Source: an uncultured Clostridia bacterium (GTDB lineage Bacteria; Bacillota; Clostridia; Oscillospirales; Acutalibacteraceae). From it: a stretch of 21,908 nt of DNA. The stretch is taken from NCBI GenBank assembly GCA_947623215.1, contig CANQGN010000006.1:1-21908 (forward strand), in the 5' to 3' direction. Position numbers and translations under genes: made by a program. The stretch's first letter is position 1. Every line of letters begins with the position of its first letter. The notes beneath the pieces are model-generated. The model saw nothing but the letters and a program-made list of their open reading frames with translations, was not told the DNA's origin and did not search any database. Of this stretch, positions 1 through 6,640 are shown in pieces.

Positions 1-2
1 AC

Positions 3-923
3 CACATTCGCCTGGCGGGTGCGCTGCAATTAAAGGTGCTGCTGTGGGTGCTGAGTAACGACGGCGTGTGCGACGACCCGGCTGACCCCGCCCGCGCCCT
101 TGGGGCAGACAAGGCAGACGTAGCCGACGCCCTGCAATACTGGGTGGCGAGCGGCTGGCTGAACGAAAAGACGAATGACGCCGCCGAAACCGAGGCGGCC
201 GAACCTGCCGCTGCCCCGGCAAAACCGGTGCAGCCCGCCCCGGCGGCTGCGGTTGCCCCCGCGCCGCCCCCGCCGCCCCAAAAGCCCACCCGGGCAGAGG
301 TTGCCCGCCGGGGGGCGGAATCGCCAGAGGTCTCGTGGCTGCTGTGCGAGGCGCAGGCCAAGTTTGGCCGCACGCTTACGTTTTCGGAATCTTCCACGCT
401 GGTGTGGCTCATGGATACTTACGGCATTTCGCCCGCCATTTTGGTGATGGTCATCGGCTACGCGGCCTCGCTTTCGCGCTGCAACATTCGCACCATCGAG
501 AGCATTGCCGTGCAGTGGTTTAAAGAGCAAATTGACACCGTAGAAAAGGCGGAACGCCACTTAACGGAGTTAGAGCAAAGCCGCACCGACTGGCACACCC
601 TTTGCCGGGTATTTGGGTTAGACAAACGCAAGCCCTCTCGCAAAGAAGAGCTTTACGCCGCCCGCTGGCTGCGCGAATGGCGCTTTTCTACCGCCATGCT
701 GAAGGCGGCCTACGACGAATGCGTCAACCGCACCGGCAAGGTGGGGTTCGCCTATATTAACAAGGTGCTGGAGGGCTGGCACAACGCCGGATTTCGCACG
801 GTAGAAGAAGCAAAGCAGGGCGAGGCCAAAGCCGCCGAGCGCAACAAGCAAAAGCTGCCCGCCGCCTCGGCCGCCCGCTCGTATGACATAGACGAACTGG
901 AACGCTACGTAATGGAGCAGTAA
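3..923 (+). CDS. DnaD domain protein, 5' end cut by window edge
   Basis: Primosome-type replication protein of the DnaD/DnaB family, which in Firmicutes helps load the replicative helicase. The frame is open to the left edge (first full codon at 3), and the residues before the GTG at 36 continue the same winged-helix-like N-terminal pattern, so the true start is probably outside the window. Numbering from the GTG at 36, an N-terminal domain is followed by a long Ala/Pro linker (about residues 46-95). Two DnaD-like helical repeats follow (about 97-165 and 187-257), with the typical tryptophan-rich and YIxxVLxxW-like pattern (YINKVLEGW). The tail YDIDELERYVMEQ resembles the acidic end common in clostridial DnaD proteins. 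The next gene, 37 bases downstream, encodes a DnaC-like loader, which supports the call. Family assignment is secure; partner specificity is inferred. Confidence 0.85.
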   Translation, partial: HIRLAGALQLKVLLWVLSNDGVCDDPADPARALGADKADVADALQYWVASGWLNEKTNDAAETEAAEPAAAPAKPVQPAPAAAVAPAPPPPPQKPTRAEVARRGAESPEVSWLLCEAQAKFGRTLTFSESSTLVWLMDTYGISPAILVMVIGYAASLSRCNIRTIESIAVQWFKEQIDTVEKAERHLTELEQSRTDWHTLCRVFGLDKRKPSRKEELYAARWLREWRFSTAMLKAAYDECVNRTGKVGFAYINKVLEGWHNAGFRTVEEAKQGEAKAAERNKQKLPAASAARSYDIDELERYVMEQ

Positions 924-960
924 AGCAAGCAAGAACACACGAAAGGGGGAGACGGGCGCC

Positions 961-1917
961 GTGAAAACCAAAGCCGAATGCCGGGCAGAGGCAATAGAAC
1001 TGGTACACCGCCGCCGCCACGCCGCCCTGGCCGCCGCCGACCAAACGCGCGAAAAGCTGCTTTTAGAAAATCCGGATTTTGCCCATATAGAGCACTCGCT
1101 CATTGCCCTTTCGCGCGAAAAGCTGGTTGCCGCCGCGACCGGCCGCGGGGGAGAAGACGTTGCCGCCCGCCGGGAGGTCCTGCAAAAAAAGCGGGCCGAA
1201 ACGCTCCGCCGCGCGGGCTATACAGAAGAAGACCTGCGCCCCCGCTTTAGTTGCACCCTGTGCGACGATACCGGCCAAGTAAACGGCGCGGTCTGCCGCT
1301 GCGTGCAAACCATAGAAAACCGCGCCATGCTGCGCCAGCTGTGCGAGCAGCTGCCGGCCGGGCAGTTTACCTTTGACAATTTTTCGCTCGACGTTTACGA
1401 AAGCAAAGAAGAAAAAGCCCAAATGCAGCAGGTGCTCACCGCCTGCCGCCGCTATGCGGAGGAATTCGGCGAGGGGGCAGACAATCTGTACCTGCTCGGC
1501 GGCACGGGGCTGGGCAAAACCCACCTTTCGTTTGCCATTGCCCGGGCGGTGGCCGCCGCCGGTCGCTTTGTGATTTACTGCCCCAGCCAAAGCATGATAG
1601 ACGAGCTGGAAAAAGAGCATTTCGGCCACACGGACGAATCGCTCAGCGAAAGCTACTTAACCTGCGAGCTGTTAATATTAGACGACCTCGGCACCGAGTA
1701 TTTGTCGCCGGTGGCGCTCTCGTCCCTTTATACCGTGCTCAACGGCCGCATTCTTCGCCGCCTGCCCACCGTTATCAACGCCAACCTGACCCCCCGCGAG
1801 CTGGAAAAACGCTACGGCGAGCGGTTGGCCTCCCGCATTTTCGGTTGTTACCGCACCCTGCGCTTTGTGGGGCGAGACGTGCGCATCCTCCGCCGCATGG
1901 CTTCAAAAAAAATGTGA
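961..1917 (+). CDS. DnaC/DnaI-like helicase loader ATPase
   Basis: AAA+ ATPase of the DnaC/IstB group, expected to load the replicative helicase with the DnaD-like protein encoded just upstream. The GTG start at 961 follows a GGGGGAG ribosome binding site about 9 bases away. The protein has 318 residues, usual for the family. The N-terminal part is helical and charged. A zinc-binding cluster C98-x2-C101-x10-C112-x-C114 follows, as in clostridial DnaI/DnaC loaders. The Walker A motif GGTGLGKTH lies at about 180-188 (K186) and Walker B LILDD at 238-242. The C-terminal NANLTPRELEKRYGERLASRI is the sensor/arginine region typical of DnaC-like loaders. An IstB transposition helper is the alternative, but the DnaD neighbour and the absence of IstA argue for replication. 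Confidence 0.88.
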   Translation: MKTKAECRAEAIELVHRRRHAALAAADQTREKLLLENPDFAHIEHSLIALSREKLVAAATGRGGEDVAARREVLQKKRAETLRRAGYTEEDLRPRFSCTLCDDTGQVNGAVCRCVQTIENRAMLRQLCEQLPAGQFTFDNFSLDVYESKEEKAQMQQVLTACRRYAEEFGEGADNLYLLGGTGLGKTHLSFAIARAVAAAGRFVIYCPSQSMIDELEKEHFGHTDESLSESYLTCELLILDDLGTEYLSPVALSSLYTVLNGRILRRLPTVINANLTPRELEKRYGERLASRIFGCYRTLRFVGRDVRILRRMASKKM

Positions 1918-1935
1918 CTTTTTTGCAATTCGCAC

Positions 1936-1964
1936 TTGATTTTTCGCCGGATGTGTGCTATAGT
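1936..1964 (+). promoter_or_regulatory. Promoter for the tRNA-Pro/tRNA-Val unit
   Basis: TTGATT (1936-1941) and TATAGT (1959-1964) are separated by 17 bases, a good sigma-A type promoter. It lies 30 bases before the tRNA-Pro gene. No other promoter is obvious before tRNA-Val, so both tRNAs are probably co-transcribed. Confidence 0.6.
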
Positions 1965-1993
1965 AGCTTCACCGGCTTTTGAGGGAACGGTAT

Positions 1994-2069
1994 CCGGGTG
2001 TGGCGCAGTTGGTAGCGCGCTTGACTGGGGGTCAAGAGGCCGCAGGTTCAAGTCCTGTCACTCGGACCA
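1994..2069 (+). tRNA. tRNA-Pro, anticodon GGG
   Basis: Complete cloverleaf. The acceptor arm CCGGGTG pairs with CACTCGG (one G-T pair) and CCA is encoded. The D arm is GCGC/GCGC. The anticodon arm is CTTGA/TCAAG with loop CTGGGGG, giving anticodon GGG at 2027-2029. The T arm is GCAGG/CCTGT with loop TTCAAGT. Decodes CCC/CCU proline codons. Confidence 0.97.
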
Positions 2070-2070
2070 T

Positions 2071-2106
2071 ATCAGCGTAGCTGGGGTTTTGCCCGGCTAT
2101 GCTGAT
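2071..2106 (+). other. Stable stem-loop between the two tRNA genes
   Basis: Bases 2071-2085 pair with 2092-2106 over 15 base pairs, including two G-T pairs, around the loop GTTTTG. The hairpin starts one base after the CCA of tRNA-Pro. No T-run follows (the next bases are CCTTCGCC), so it is not a normal intrinsic terminator. It may mark a processing point in the tRNA precursor or slow read-through into tRNA-Val. Confidence 0.6.
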
Positions 2107-2132
2107 CCTTCGCCGGCCTTACAATTGAATCC

Positions 2133-2209
2133 GGAGGCGTAGCTCAGTTGGTTAGAGCGTTCGGTTCACATCCGAGAGGTCATGGGTTCGAGCCCCCTCG
2201 TCTCCACCA
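2133..2209 (+). tRNA. tRNA-Val, anticodon CAC
   Basis: The acceptor arm GGAGGCG pairs with CGTCTCC, and CCA is encoded. The D arm is GCTC/GAGC. The anticodon arm is TTCGG/CCGAG with loop TTCACAT, giving anticodon CAC at 2167-2169, which reads GTG. The T arm ATGGG/CCCCT carries a T-C mismatch at its second pair. The loop TTCGAGC is normal. Otherwise the gene looks intact. Confidence 0.93.
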
Positions 2210-2237
2210 TCAAGAGACAATAAAAAAGATATTGTCC

Positions 2238-2268
2238 CCGAAAAGCCCGATTTTATCGGGCTTTTCGG
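2238..2268 (+). terminator. Hairpin terminator after the tRNA genes
   Basis: A 14-bp perfect stem (2238-2251 with 2255-2268) has a TTT loop and contains the core AAAAGCCCGAT/ATCGGGCTTTT. It begins 29 bases after the tRNA-Val CCA. The A/T-rich base of the stem supplies the U-tract, as in many Firmicute terminators. Confidence 0.7.
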
Positions 2269-2382
2269 CATCTTATGGGGCGATTTTTCGAGAACCAAAA
2301 TCGTAGATGAAAAAAGGCGATTTTCCCTTTGTGGGAAGACTCGAACCCCCGTGAACAACTGAATACCGCAAAAGTCAAGATT

Positions 2383-2418
2383 AGCAGGCAGGTGAAAACC
2401 CGCCTGCTTTTCGTTTTT
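2383..2418 (+). terminator. Second hairpin with T-rich tail
   Basis: AGCAGGCAGG (2383-2392) pairs with CCCGCCTGCT (2399-2408) with one A-C mismatch, followed by TTTTCGTTTTT. It looks like an intrinsic terminator, but no gene ends just before it. It may have lost its gene. Confidence 0.5.
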
Positions 2419-2420
2419 CA

Positions 2421-2458
2421 GAGCCAATCGTTTGATTCAAACGGTCGGCTCCTTTTTT
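2421..2458 (+). terminator. Third hairpin with T-run
   Basis: Bases 2421-2434 pair with 2438-2451 (one mismatch, one wobble) around loop ATT, followed by C and six T. It lies directly after the preceding hairpin, so two terminators stand in tandem with no gene between them. Nothing gene-like is seen between tRNA-Val and this point. Confidence 0.6.
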
Positions 2459-2480
2459 ATTCCATCAGAAAGGAACGAAC

Positions 2481-2706
2481 ACTTGTGGAGTATGGGACTT
2501 AGTTGAACTGTCATACACAATGGAATGTGAGCCGGAAGAATGGGAAGGGATTCAGCTTGAACGCTACATATCTCGAGAGAAAGAGCCGGAGTTAAAAGCA
2601 GCACTACAAGACTTGGATGAATTTCTCTTCTACTAAAAGAATCCCTGATCAAGCCATTGAACAAGCGTTGATTGCGATGATCAGGAATTCTGTATTTGAG
2701 TCGTAA
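2481..2706 (+). pseudogene. Remnant of an unidentified gene, in two frames
   Basis: Two stretches with protein-like composition lie in different frames. One reads to the stop at 2634-2636; from an ATG at 2520 it gives 38 residues (MECEPEEWEGIQLER..., ending DLDEFLFY). The other reads RIPDQAIEQALIAMIRNS and stops at 2704-2706. No good ribosome binding site or start precedes either, and they sit right after tandem terminators. I read this as the decayed 3' end of one or two genes. I do not recognise the family. The following stretch, 2707-2870, is AT-rich and holds nothing I can call. Confidence 0.35.
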
Positions 2707-2876
2707 AAACGTTGGAAGTTAAGATTCAAAAGTACGACAATTATTTAACCATAGAAATTTTAAAGAATTAGAAAAATTAGTTCCGGATGCAACATTTTCT
2801 TTTTTAAAAAGATTAAATCAGAATATCAAGTTGTGAAATAAGTTGGTAAAATAACTGGAAAATTTTTTATATATTA

Positions 2877-2905
2877 TTGCAATTATTTGAGCATTGTGTT
2901 AATAT
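2877..2905 (+). promoter_or_regulatory. Promoter for the cysteine-peptidase-like gene
   Basis: TTGCAA (2877-2882) and TAATAT (2900-2905) are 17 bases apart, giving a leader of about 70 bases before the ATG at 2984. The surroundings are very AT-rich, so chance matches are likelier here than elsewhere in the window. Confidence 0.5.
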
Positions 2906-2983
2906 ATAGTCAGGATCTGATGTAAACCATCAATCCGTAGACTTTATATTCGGCTTGGGTGCTGAAAAGAAAGGGTGTAATCA

Positions 2984-4027
2984 ATGAAAAAAGCATTAGA
3001 GTTTAAGTTTCCTTTTTTCCAATGGAGTGATTTGGATTTTTACAACTGTTTTGCAAGTGTATACCTCTATCTAGAAAACATCAATGATGGCCGCGTAAAT
3101 GTCAAGCAGGAAAGATTATGCTATTTTTGGAAAACTTTACGTGGCGGCACAGTTTTGCGTCATCGCTGGGAGGGAGTCACAGAGGGCAACCCCTGGTCCA
3201 TTGATATTAACACATGTACAAAAATGCAGAGAGAAAATTTGTTGGAAAAAGATACGGACGAAGTAATTGATTATACAATCGGTTTTTCTGGTTATAGTTA
3301 CTCAAAGCTCACTTCTGATTTTAAAAAACATATTTATGCTTCTATTGATGCTGGAAAACCTGTTATGGCTAGAATGAAAAATACTGATCATGGTAGTTTT
3401 CGTGTAATCACAGGTTATGACGGAGATGCTCTTTTATGTCCAGATTTTTCAACGGCGAATAATCCTCCAGATTGCGATCCTGTTTATGATGATATTGCTA
3501 ATCTATATGTGTTCGGTGAGAAAATAAAACCGAAATATACTTTTATAGATGTTCTGAATAATATTAAAAAAGTTATGGAATACAATTTATCTGAAAAATT
3601 ATGGGATGAATATATTCAAAAGTTTGATTATATTAATGAAAAACTTGGCCAGGCTGATATTGATGAAGTCAAAAAACGCTTCCAAATATTGGGAGATACT
3701 ATGAATTACACATTCAACTGTCATGAGTTTCAACAAGCTTTTGCAGATACTTCCCTTTTACAAACGCTAGGGTTGGATGTTGAACACCTACAATCTTTCT
3801 TATCCGTCGTGAATGGCGTTGGCTCCGCAACTGATATCATCCATACACGTGGTTGGCAAGGCTCGGCGCTTAGTAATCGTATTGATTGGAATAAATGGAA
3901 TGGCGATCAAGATGATTTTGGATTGTGCAGTCTGGCTGTTCAGACCTTGGAATCGATAAAAGAGTGCGATTTGCAGATATTATCAGCCACCAATGATGCT
4001 ATTCATATTTTATCAGAACTGAATTGA
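2984..4027 (+). CDS. Papain-like/C39-like fold protein (BtrH_N type), function unknown
   Basis: A protein of 347 residues with a good start: AAAGGG stands 8 bases before the ATG. The N-terminal half fits a cysteine-peptidase-like fold of the C39/BtrH N-terminal kind. C22 lies in YNCFAS at the start of a helix. A later GKPVMARMKN...HGSFRVITGYD segment carries H136, followed by a possible acidic partner at D146 or D154. This Cys...His...Asp order is the usual triad layout. The C-terminal half (about 180-347) is mostly helical and not recognised. There is no signal peptide or membrane segment, so it is probably cytosolic. BtrH relatives act as peptidases or acyltransferases in natural-product clusters, but no such cluster is present here. 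AT-rich codon use differs sharply from the flanking host genes, suggesting transfer. The fold call is moderately sure; the activity is not known. Confidence 0.65.
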   Translation: MKKALEFKFPFFQWSDLDFYNCFASVYLYLENINDGRVNVKQERLCYFWKTLRGGTVLRHRWEGVTEGNPWSIDINTCTKMQRENLLEKDTDEVIDYTIGFSGYSYSKLTSDFKKHIYASIDAGKPVMARMKNTDHGSFRVITGYDGDALLCPDFSTANNPPDCDPVYDDIANLYVFGEKIKPKYTFIDVLNNIKKVMEYNLSEKLWDEYIQKFDYINEKLGQADIDEVKKRFQILGDTMNYTFNCHEFQQAFADTSLLQTLGLDVEHLQSFLSVVNGVGSATDIIHTRGWQGSALSNRIDWNKWNGDQDDFGLCSLAVQTLESIKECDLQILSATNDAIHILSELN

Positions 4028-4037
4028 TTTCATTTCA

Positions 4038-4212
4038 TAAATAGGCTCTGTCCAATAAAGATTGAATATAAACTTGCCTCATCAAAGCTTTTAAAGCAGT
4101 TCGTTTTTCCTTGAAATGTAGGAAACCGCTGTAGTTGGGGGCGGATGCGGAGGCTCATCTTTTTGCCTTGCAAGAAGGGAAAAATCAACTTTTATTGGAC
4201 AGGGTTTTTTTA
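4038..4212. mobile_element. MITE-like element or IS remnant with inverted repeats
   Basis: A perfect 12-base inverted repeat, CTGTCCAATAAA at 4048-4059 and TTTATTGGACAG at 4191-4202, extends imperfectly to about 28 bases per side (4038-4065 and 4185-4212). The ends resemble transposon termini of the GG(C/T)TCTGTCC kind. The roughly 120-base interior is too short for a transposase. The minus strand of the left half is open for about 38 codons but not recognisable. No clear target-site duplication is visible. The element occupies the whole gap between the two AT-rich genes and overlaps the 5' end of the second. Confidence 0.45.
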
Positions 4213-5298
4213 GATATCTGCGAGGCGTTTGATTGTTATGGTAAAATAATAGAGAGGGCGAGTGCTATTGTGATATTTGATAAAAACCAGACTGAATTTG
4301 AAAATTGTTTTCAAGAAGAAATATGGAAGTTAGGTACCCGTTTGGTACCGTTCGAAAAATCGTTACCTTATATACCTGATGAGTATATCTCTGCATGTAA
4401 AGATTTATATGATTTTAATCAGGCTTTCCTTACCGATATGTATGTAAATCCCCAATCCTTTGATTTTGGAAATGATCCTAATAATGTGAAATTTTATTTG
4501 AGGTTAATTAGTGGATTTCAGAATTTAGAAAATGATCACTATGAAATGCCTATTGATTTATTTGAAAAACACATTGCAAACTATAATTCCAAATGTCTAG
4601 ACACACTAAATAAGCATGGCTTTGTTTTTGAAAAAAGAAACAATATCATGATTATACTCAATAATCGGTATCCAGGTATGTTTATTGCAGCTAATAAAGT
4701 ATACGAAGCTGCATATGCAAATTATAAAGTAAATCGCAATCATTTTTTTTGGCACTGTGATTTTCGTGCCCTGTCTAATTATAAACGCACTTATGAAGAT
4801 TTACATGAGCTTTTAAATGATGAAAGACGTGAAATAGCAGAACAAATCCATCAATATTGTCTTGGATGTAAGATTAAGCCGCAAAAGTGTAATTATTATT
4901 TTAGAGTCGAATATAAATATAAAGGGAAAATTGTTTATATTTCTGACTTAATAGGTAAAAATCAGTTTAAGGTTAACATTGGTATGGCTCCTTTTGACAC
5001 TGTATCATATGAACGAATTATAAATAGTATTGAGAATGATTTGTACGTGGAAGAACTCAAGAAATTTTTGCTGAAAAATATTGCCAAAAAATGCATAAAT
5101 TGCAAATCGGATTGCGAAACGAAAAAAAATCCTAGGACTATATTTACACAAAAACGAATTATATGTGAGAACAATCCTTTTATCAGAATTATTGATCCTA
5201 GTAAAGATGAATTGGAAAGTATTTACAAGTTTATTGATTTTCGAAAGATGTTAATTGATGAAAATATTTCTCAATCATTTTATCCAGGAAATGGATAA
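4135..5298 (+). CDS. Unrecognised AT-rich gene, probably 5'-truncated
   Basis: A reading frame of 387 codons with consistent protein-like sequence but no family I recognise. The first possible start is a TTG at 4135 with a weak AGGA about 11 bases upstream, directly after an in-frame TAG. This start, and about the first 24 codons, lie inside the inverted-repeat element at 4038-4212. There is no in-frame ATG until 4438; a GTG at 4270 is another option. The original N-terminus was therefore probably lost or replaced when the element inserted. Visible features are a soluble, charged, mainly helical first half and a later cysteine-rich part with C-x2-C-x5-C (CLGCKIKPQKC) and C-x2-C-x3-C (CINCKSDC), possibly metal-binding. 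No signal peptide or membrane segment is seen. Its AT-rich codon use matches the 2984 gene, so they may have arrived together. Whether it is expressed is unclear. Confidence 0.55.
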   Translation: MGADAEAHLFALQEGKNQLLLDRVFLDICEAFDCYGKIIERASAIVIFDKNQTEFENCFQEEIWKLGTRLVPFEKSLPYIPDEYISACKDLYDFNQAFLTDMYVNPQSFDFGNDPNNVKFYLRLISGFQNLENDHYEMPIDLFEKHIANYNSKCLDTLNKHGFVFEKRNNIMIILNNRYPGMFIAANKVYEAAYANYKVNRNHFFWHCDFRALSNYKRTYEDLHELLNDERREIAEQIHQYCLGCKIKPQKCNYYFRVEYKYKGKIVYISDLIGKNQFKVNIGMAPFDTVSYERIINSIENDLYVEELKKFLLKNIAKKCINCKSDCETKKNPRTIFTQKRIICENNPFIRIIDPSKDELESIYKFIDFRKMLIDENISQSFYPGNG

Positions 5299-5448
5299 AG
5301 CCCATAATCGAATACGGTTTAGATTTTGCGGATAACATCAATTCGAGGCGGCTTGGTCAGTTCAGAATTTCGAATCTATCATCTATATTCGTATAATTGT
5401 CGCCTTAGAAGAAGCAAACGGCATTAGAATTTTTACATAACATTTTGG

Positions 5449-6405
5449 ATGACAGAGAGGAATACAGCATTGAAGATACTACAGCCCCTGGCCTACTACT
5501 TCGGCGTAACGCTGGATGAGCTTATGGGGTACAATCAGGAAAAGATACAAGCCGAGATTGACGAGATGATTGCCCTTTACAAAAAGCACTTAAACGACGG
5601 CAAGGGGCATGAAATTATCGCAAAGGCGTATCACGAGCATCCAAGCGATTACCGCATTATGCACTACTATATGTGGGACGTCGCAGGAGACTTGGCAGAC
5701 AACGACCCCGCCCTTTTGATTGCACACAAGGATGAATTTCTTGCTATTTGTAAAAAAATCATCGAGGGGTGCACAGAGGAAAATCTCCGCCTCGGAGCTT
5801 GGAATATGCGTGCAAAAATTCTCCACGCAGAGGGAAAAACGGACGAAGCGTTGGAGATTTATCAAATCAAGTTTACCGACTGGTATAATACCGGGGCGCA
5901 AAAGGCAGAGCAGCTGTTTGCAAAGAATACAGGCGAATACTATTTTCTTTTACAAAAGAATCTGTATCAGCTGGCTGCTTTCGCAGCAGATAAACTCGGC
6001 AAAACCGTATTCTTTGATCCTGCACTTTCTATGGAAGAAAAAACCGCTTGCGCACTGCGCTATGGCGACCTTATGCTTAATGCGTTTGAGCAAACAAAAG
6101 ACGTCTTTTTCCTTGTGATTGCCATGCAATTTCTCGGAAGAATGGAAAACGACCTTTGCTATCGCGGAGGAACAGCCGAGGACGTTGCAGCCGTAATGGA
6201 GAAACACCTGTACGCAGCAAAAAAGCTGGAACAAGCCGGAAAGAATAACAAGGCTTTGTATCAGGCGCTTGACTCCTTTTCGGCGGATGCAGGGGAAAGC
6301 CTCTTTGACTTTATGTTGAAGGAGCGCACGGATGCAATCGGGGGCAGGCGCGCTGCGTTATTGAAAGCCGATTCTTATGCTGCGGTTTTAGAGAAATTCA
6401 AATGA
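5449..6405 (+). CDS. XRE-family regulator remnant lacking most of its HTH domain
   Basis: The start of the product (residues 8-28, LKILQPLAYYFGVTLDELMGY) is the last helix and exit of an XRE-type helix-turn-helix domain. In intact relatives about 40 residues containing the recognition helix come before it. Here they are missing: an in-frame stop lies at 5425-5427, and no HTH sequence is seen in any frame in 5299-5448. The rest, about 30-318, is a helical TPR-like sensor region (for example LRLGAWNMRAKILHAEGKTDEALEIY), as in clostridial XRE regulators with a C-terminal repeat domain. The ATG at 5449 has no convincing ribosome binding site. Base composition is intermediate, unlike both the AT-rich genes upstream and the GC-rich genes downstream. 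It is best read as a 5'-truncated gene. If translated, it would lack DNA binding. Confidence 0.7.
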   Translation: MTERNTALKILQPLAYYFGVTLDELMGYNQEKIQAEIDEMIALYKKHLNDGKGHEIIAKAYHEHPSDYRIMHYYMWDVAGDLADNDPALLIAHKDEFLAICKKIIEGCTEENLRLGAWNMRAKILHAEGKTDEALEIYQIKFTDWYNTGAQKAEQLFAKNTGEYYFLLQKNLYQLAAFAADKLGKTVFFDPALSMEEKTACALRYGDLMLNAFEQTKDVFFLVIAMQFLGRMENDLCYRGGTAEDVAAVMEKHLYAAKKLEQAGKNNKALYQALDSFSADAGESLFDFMLKERTDAIGGRRAALLKADSYAAVLEKFK

Positions 6406-6461
6406 TGATTTTCAAACCAAGCACCGATTCGTTCCTGACTGCTTTGTAGTGAGCTTTCAAG

Positions 6462-6493
6462 AAAAAGGCGATTGCGGTTGCAATCGCCTTTTT
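6462..6493 (+). terminator. Bidirectional terminator after the XRE remnant
   Basis: A perfect 14-bp stem, AAAAAGGCGATTGC (6462-6475) with GCAATCGCCTTTTT (6480-6493), around loop GGTT. A-tract and T-tract on either side would let it work in both directions. The remaining 6494-6640 holds no gene; I see no convincing promoter there. Confidence 0.8.
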
Positions 6494-6640
6494 CGGGTGA
6501 TGTGTGCCTATCGGCACATGGTAGGGCAAACGTCGCAACATCATTTCATCATTACGCCGCGCAGAAGCCTATAACATGCAAAAATGAACGATTAAAACAT
6601 ATACATAAAAAAGAGTAACCCCAAAAAGGGAGGCGCTGAA

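Noticed and set aside
1936..2142. A 68-codon reading frame across tRNA-Pro
   Set aside because: It is a chance frame over the tRNA gene and its promoter; the tRNA cloverleaf explains the sequence.
2330..2365. Minus-strand stretch resembling a tRNA T arm (GGGGGTTCGAGTCTTCCC)
   Set aside because: No acceptor, anticodon or D arm can be built around it; too short to call even a tRNA fragment.
2152..2427. A minus-strand reading frame of 91 codons over tRNA-Val
   Set aside because: The EGARTHDL-like end is the well-known false translation of an antisense tRNA, and the rest crosses two terminators.
2311..6473. AAAAAGGCGATT present at 2311-2322 and 6462-6473 as possible attachment repeats around the island
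   Set aside because: Only 12 bases of simple composition; the right copy is one arm of a terminator, and neither copy overlaps the tRNA gene.
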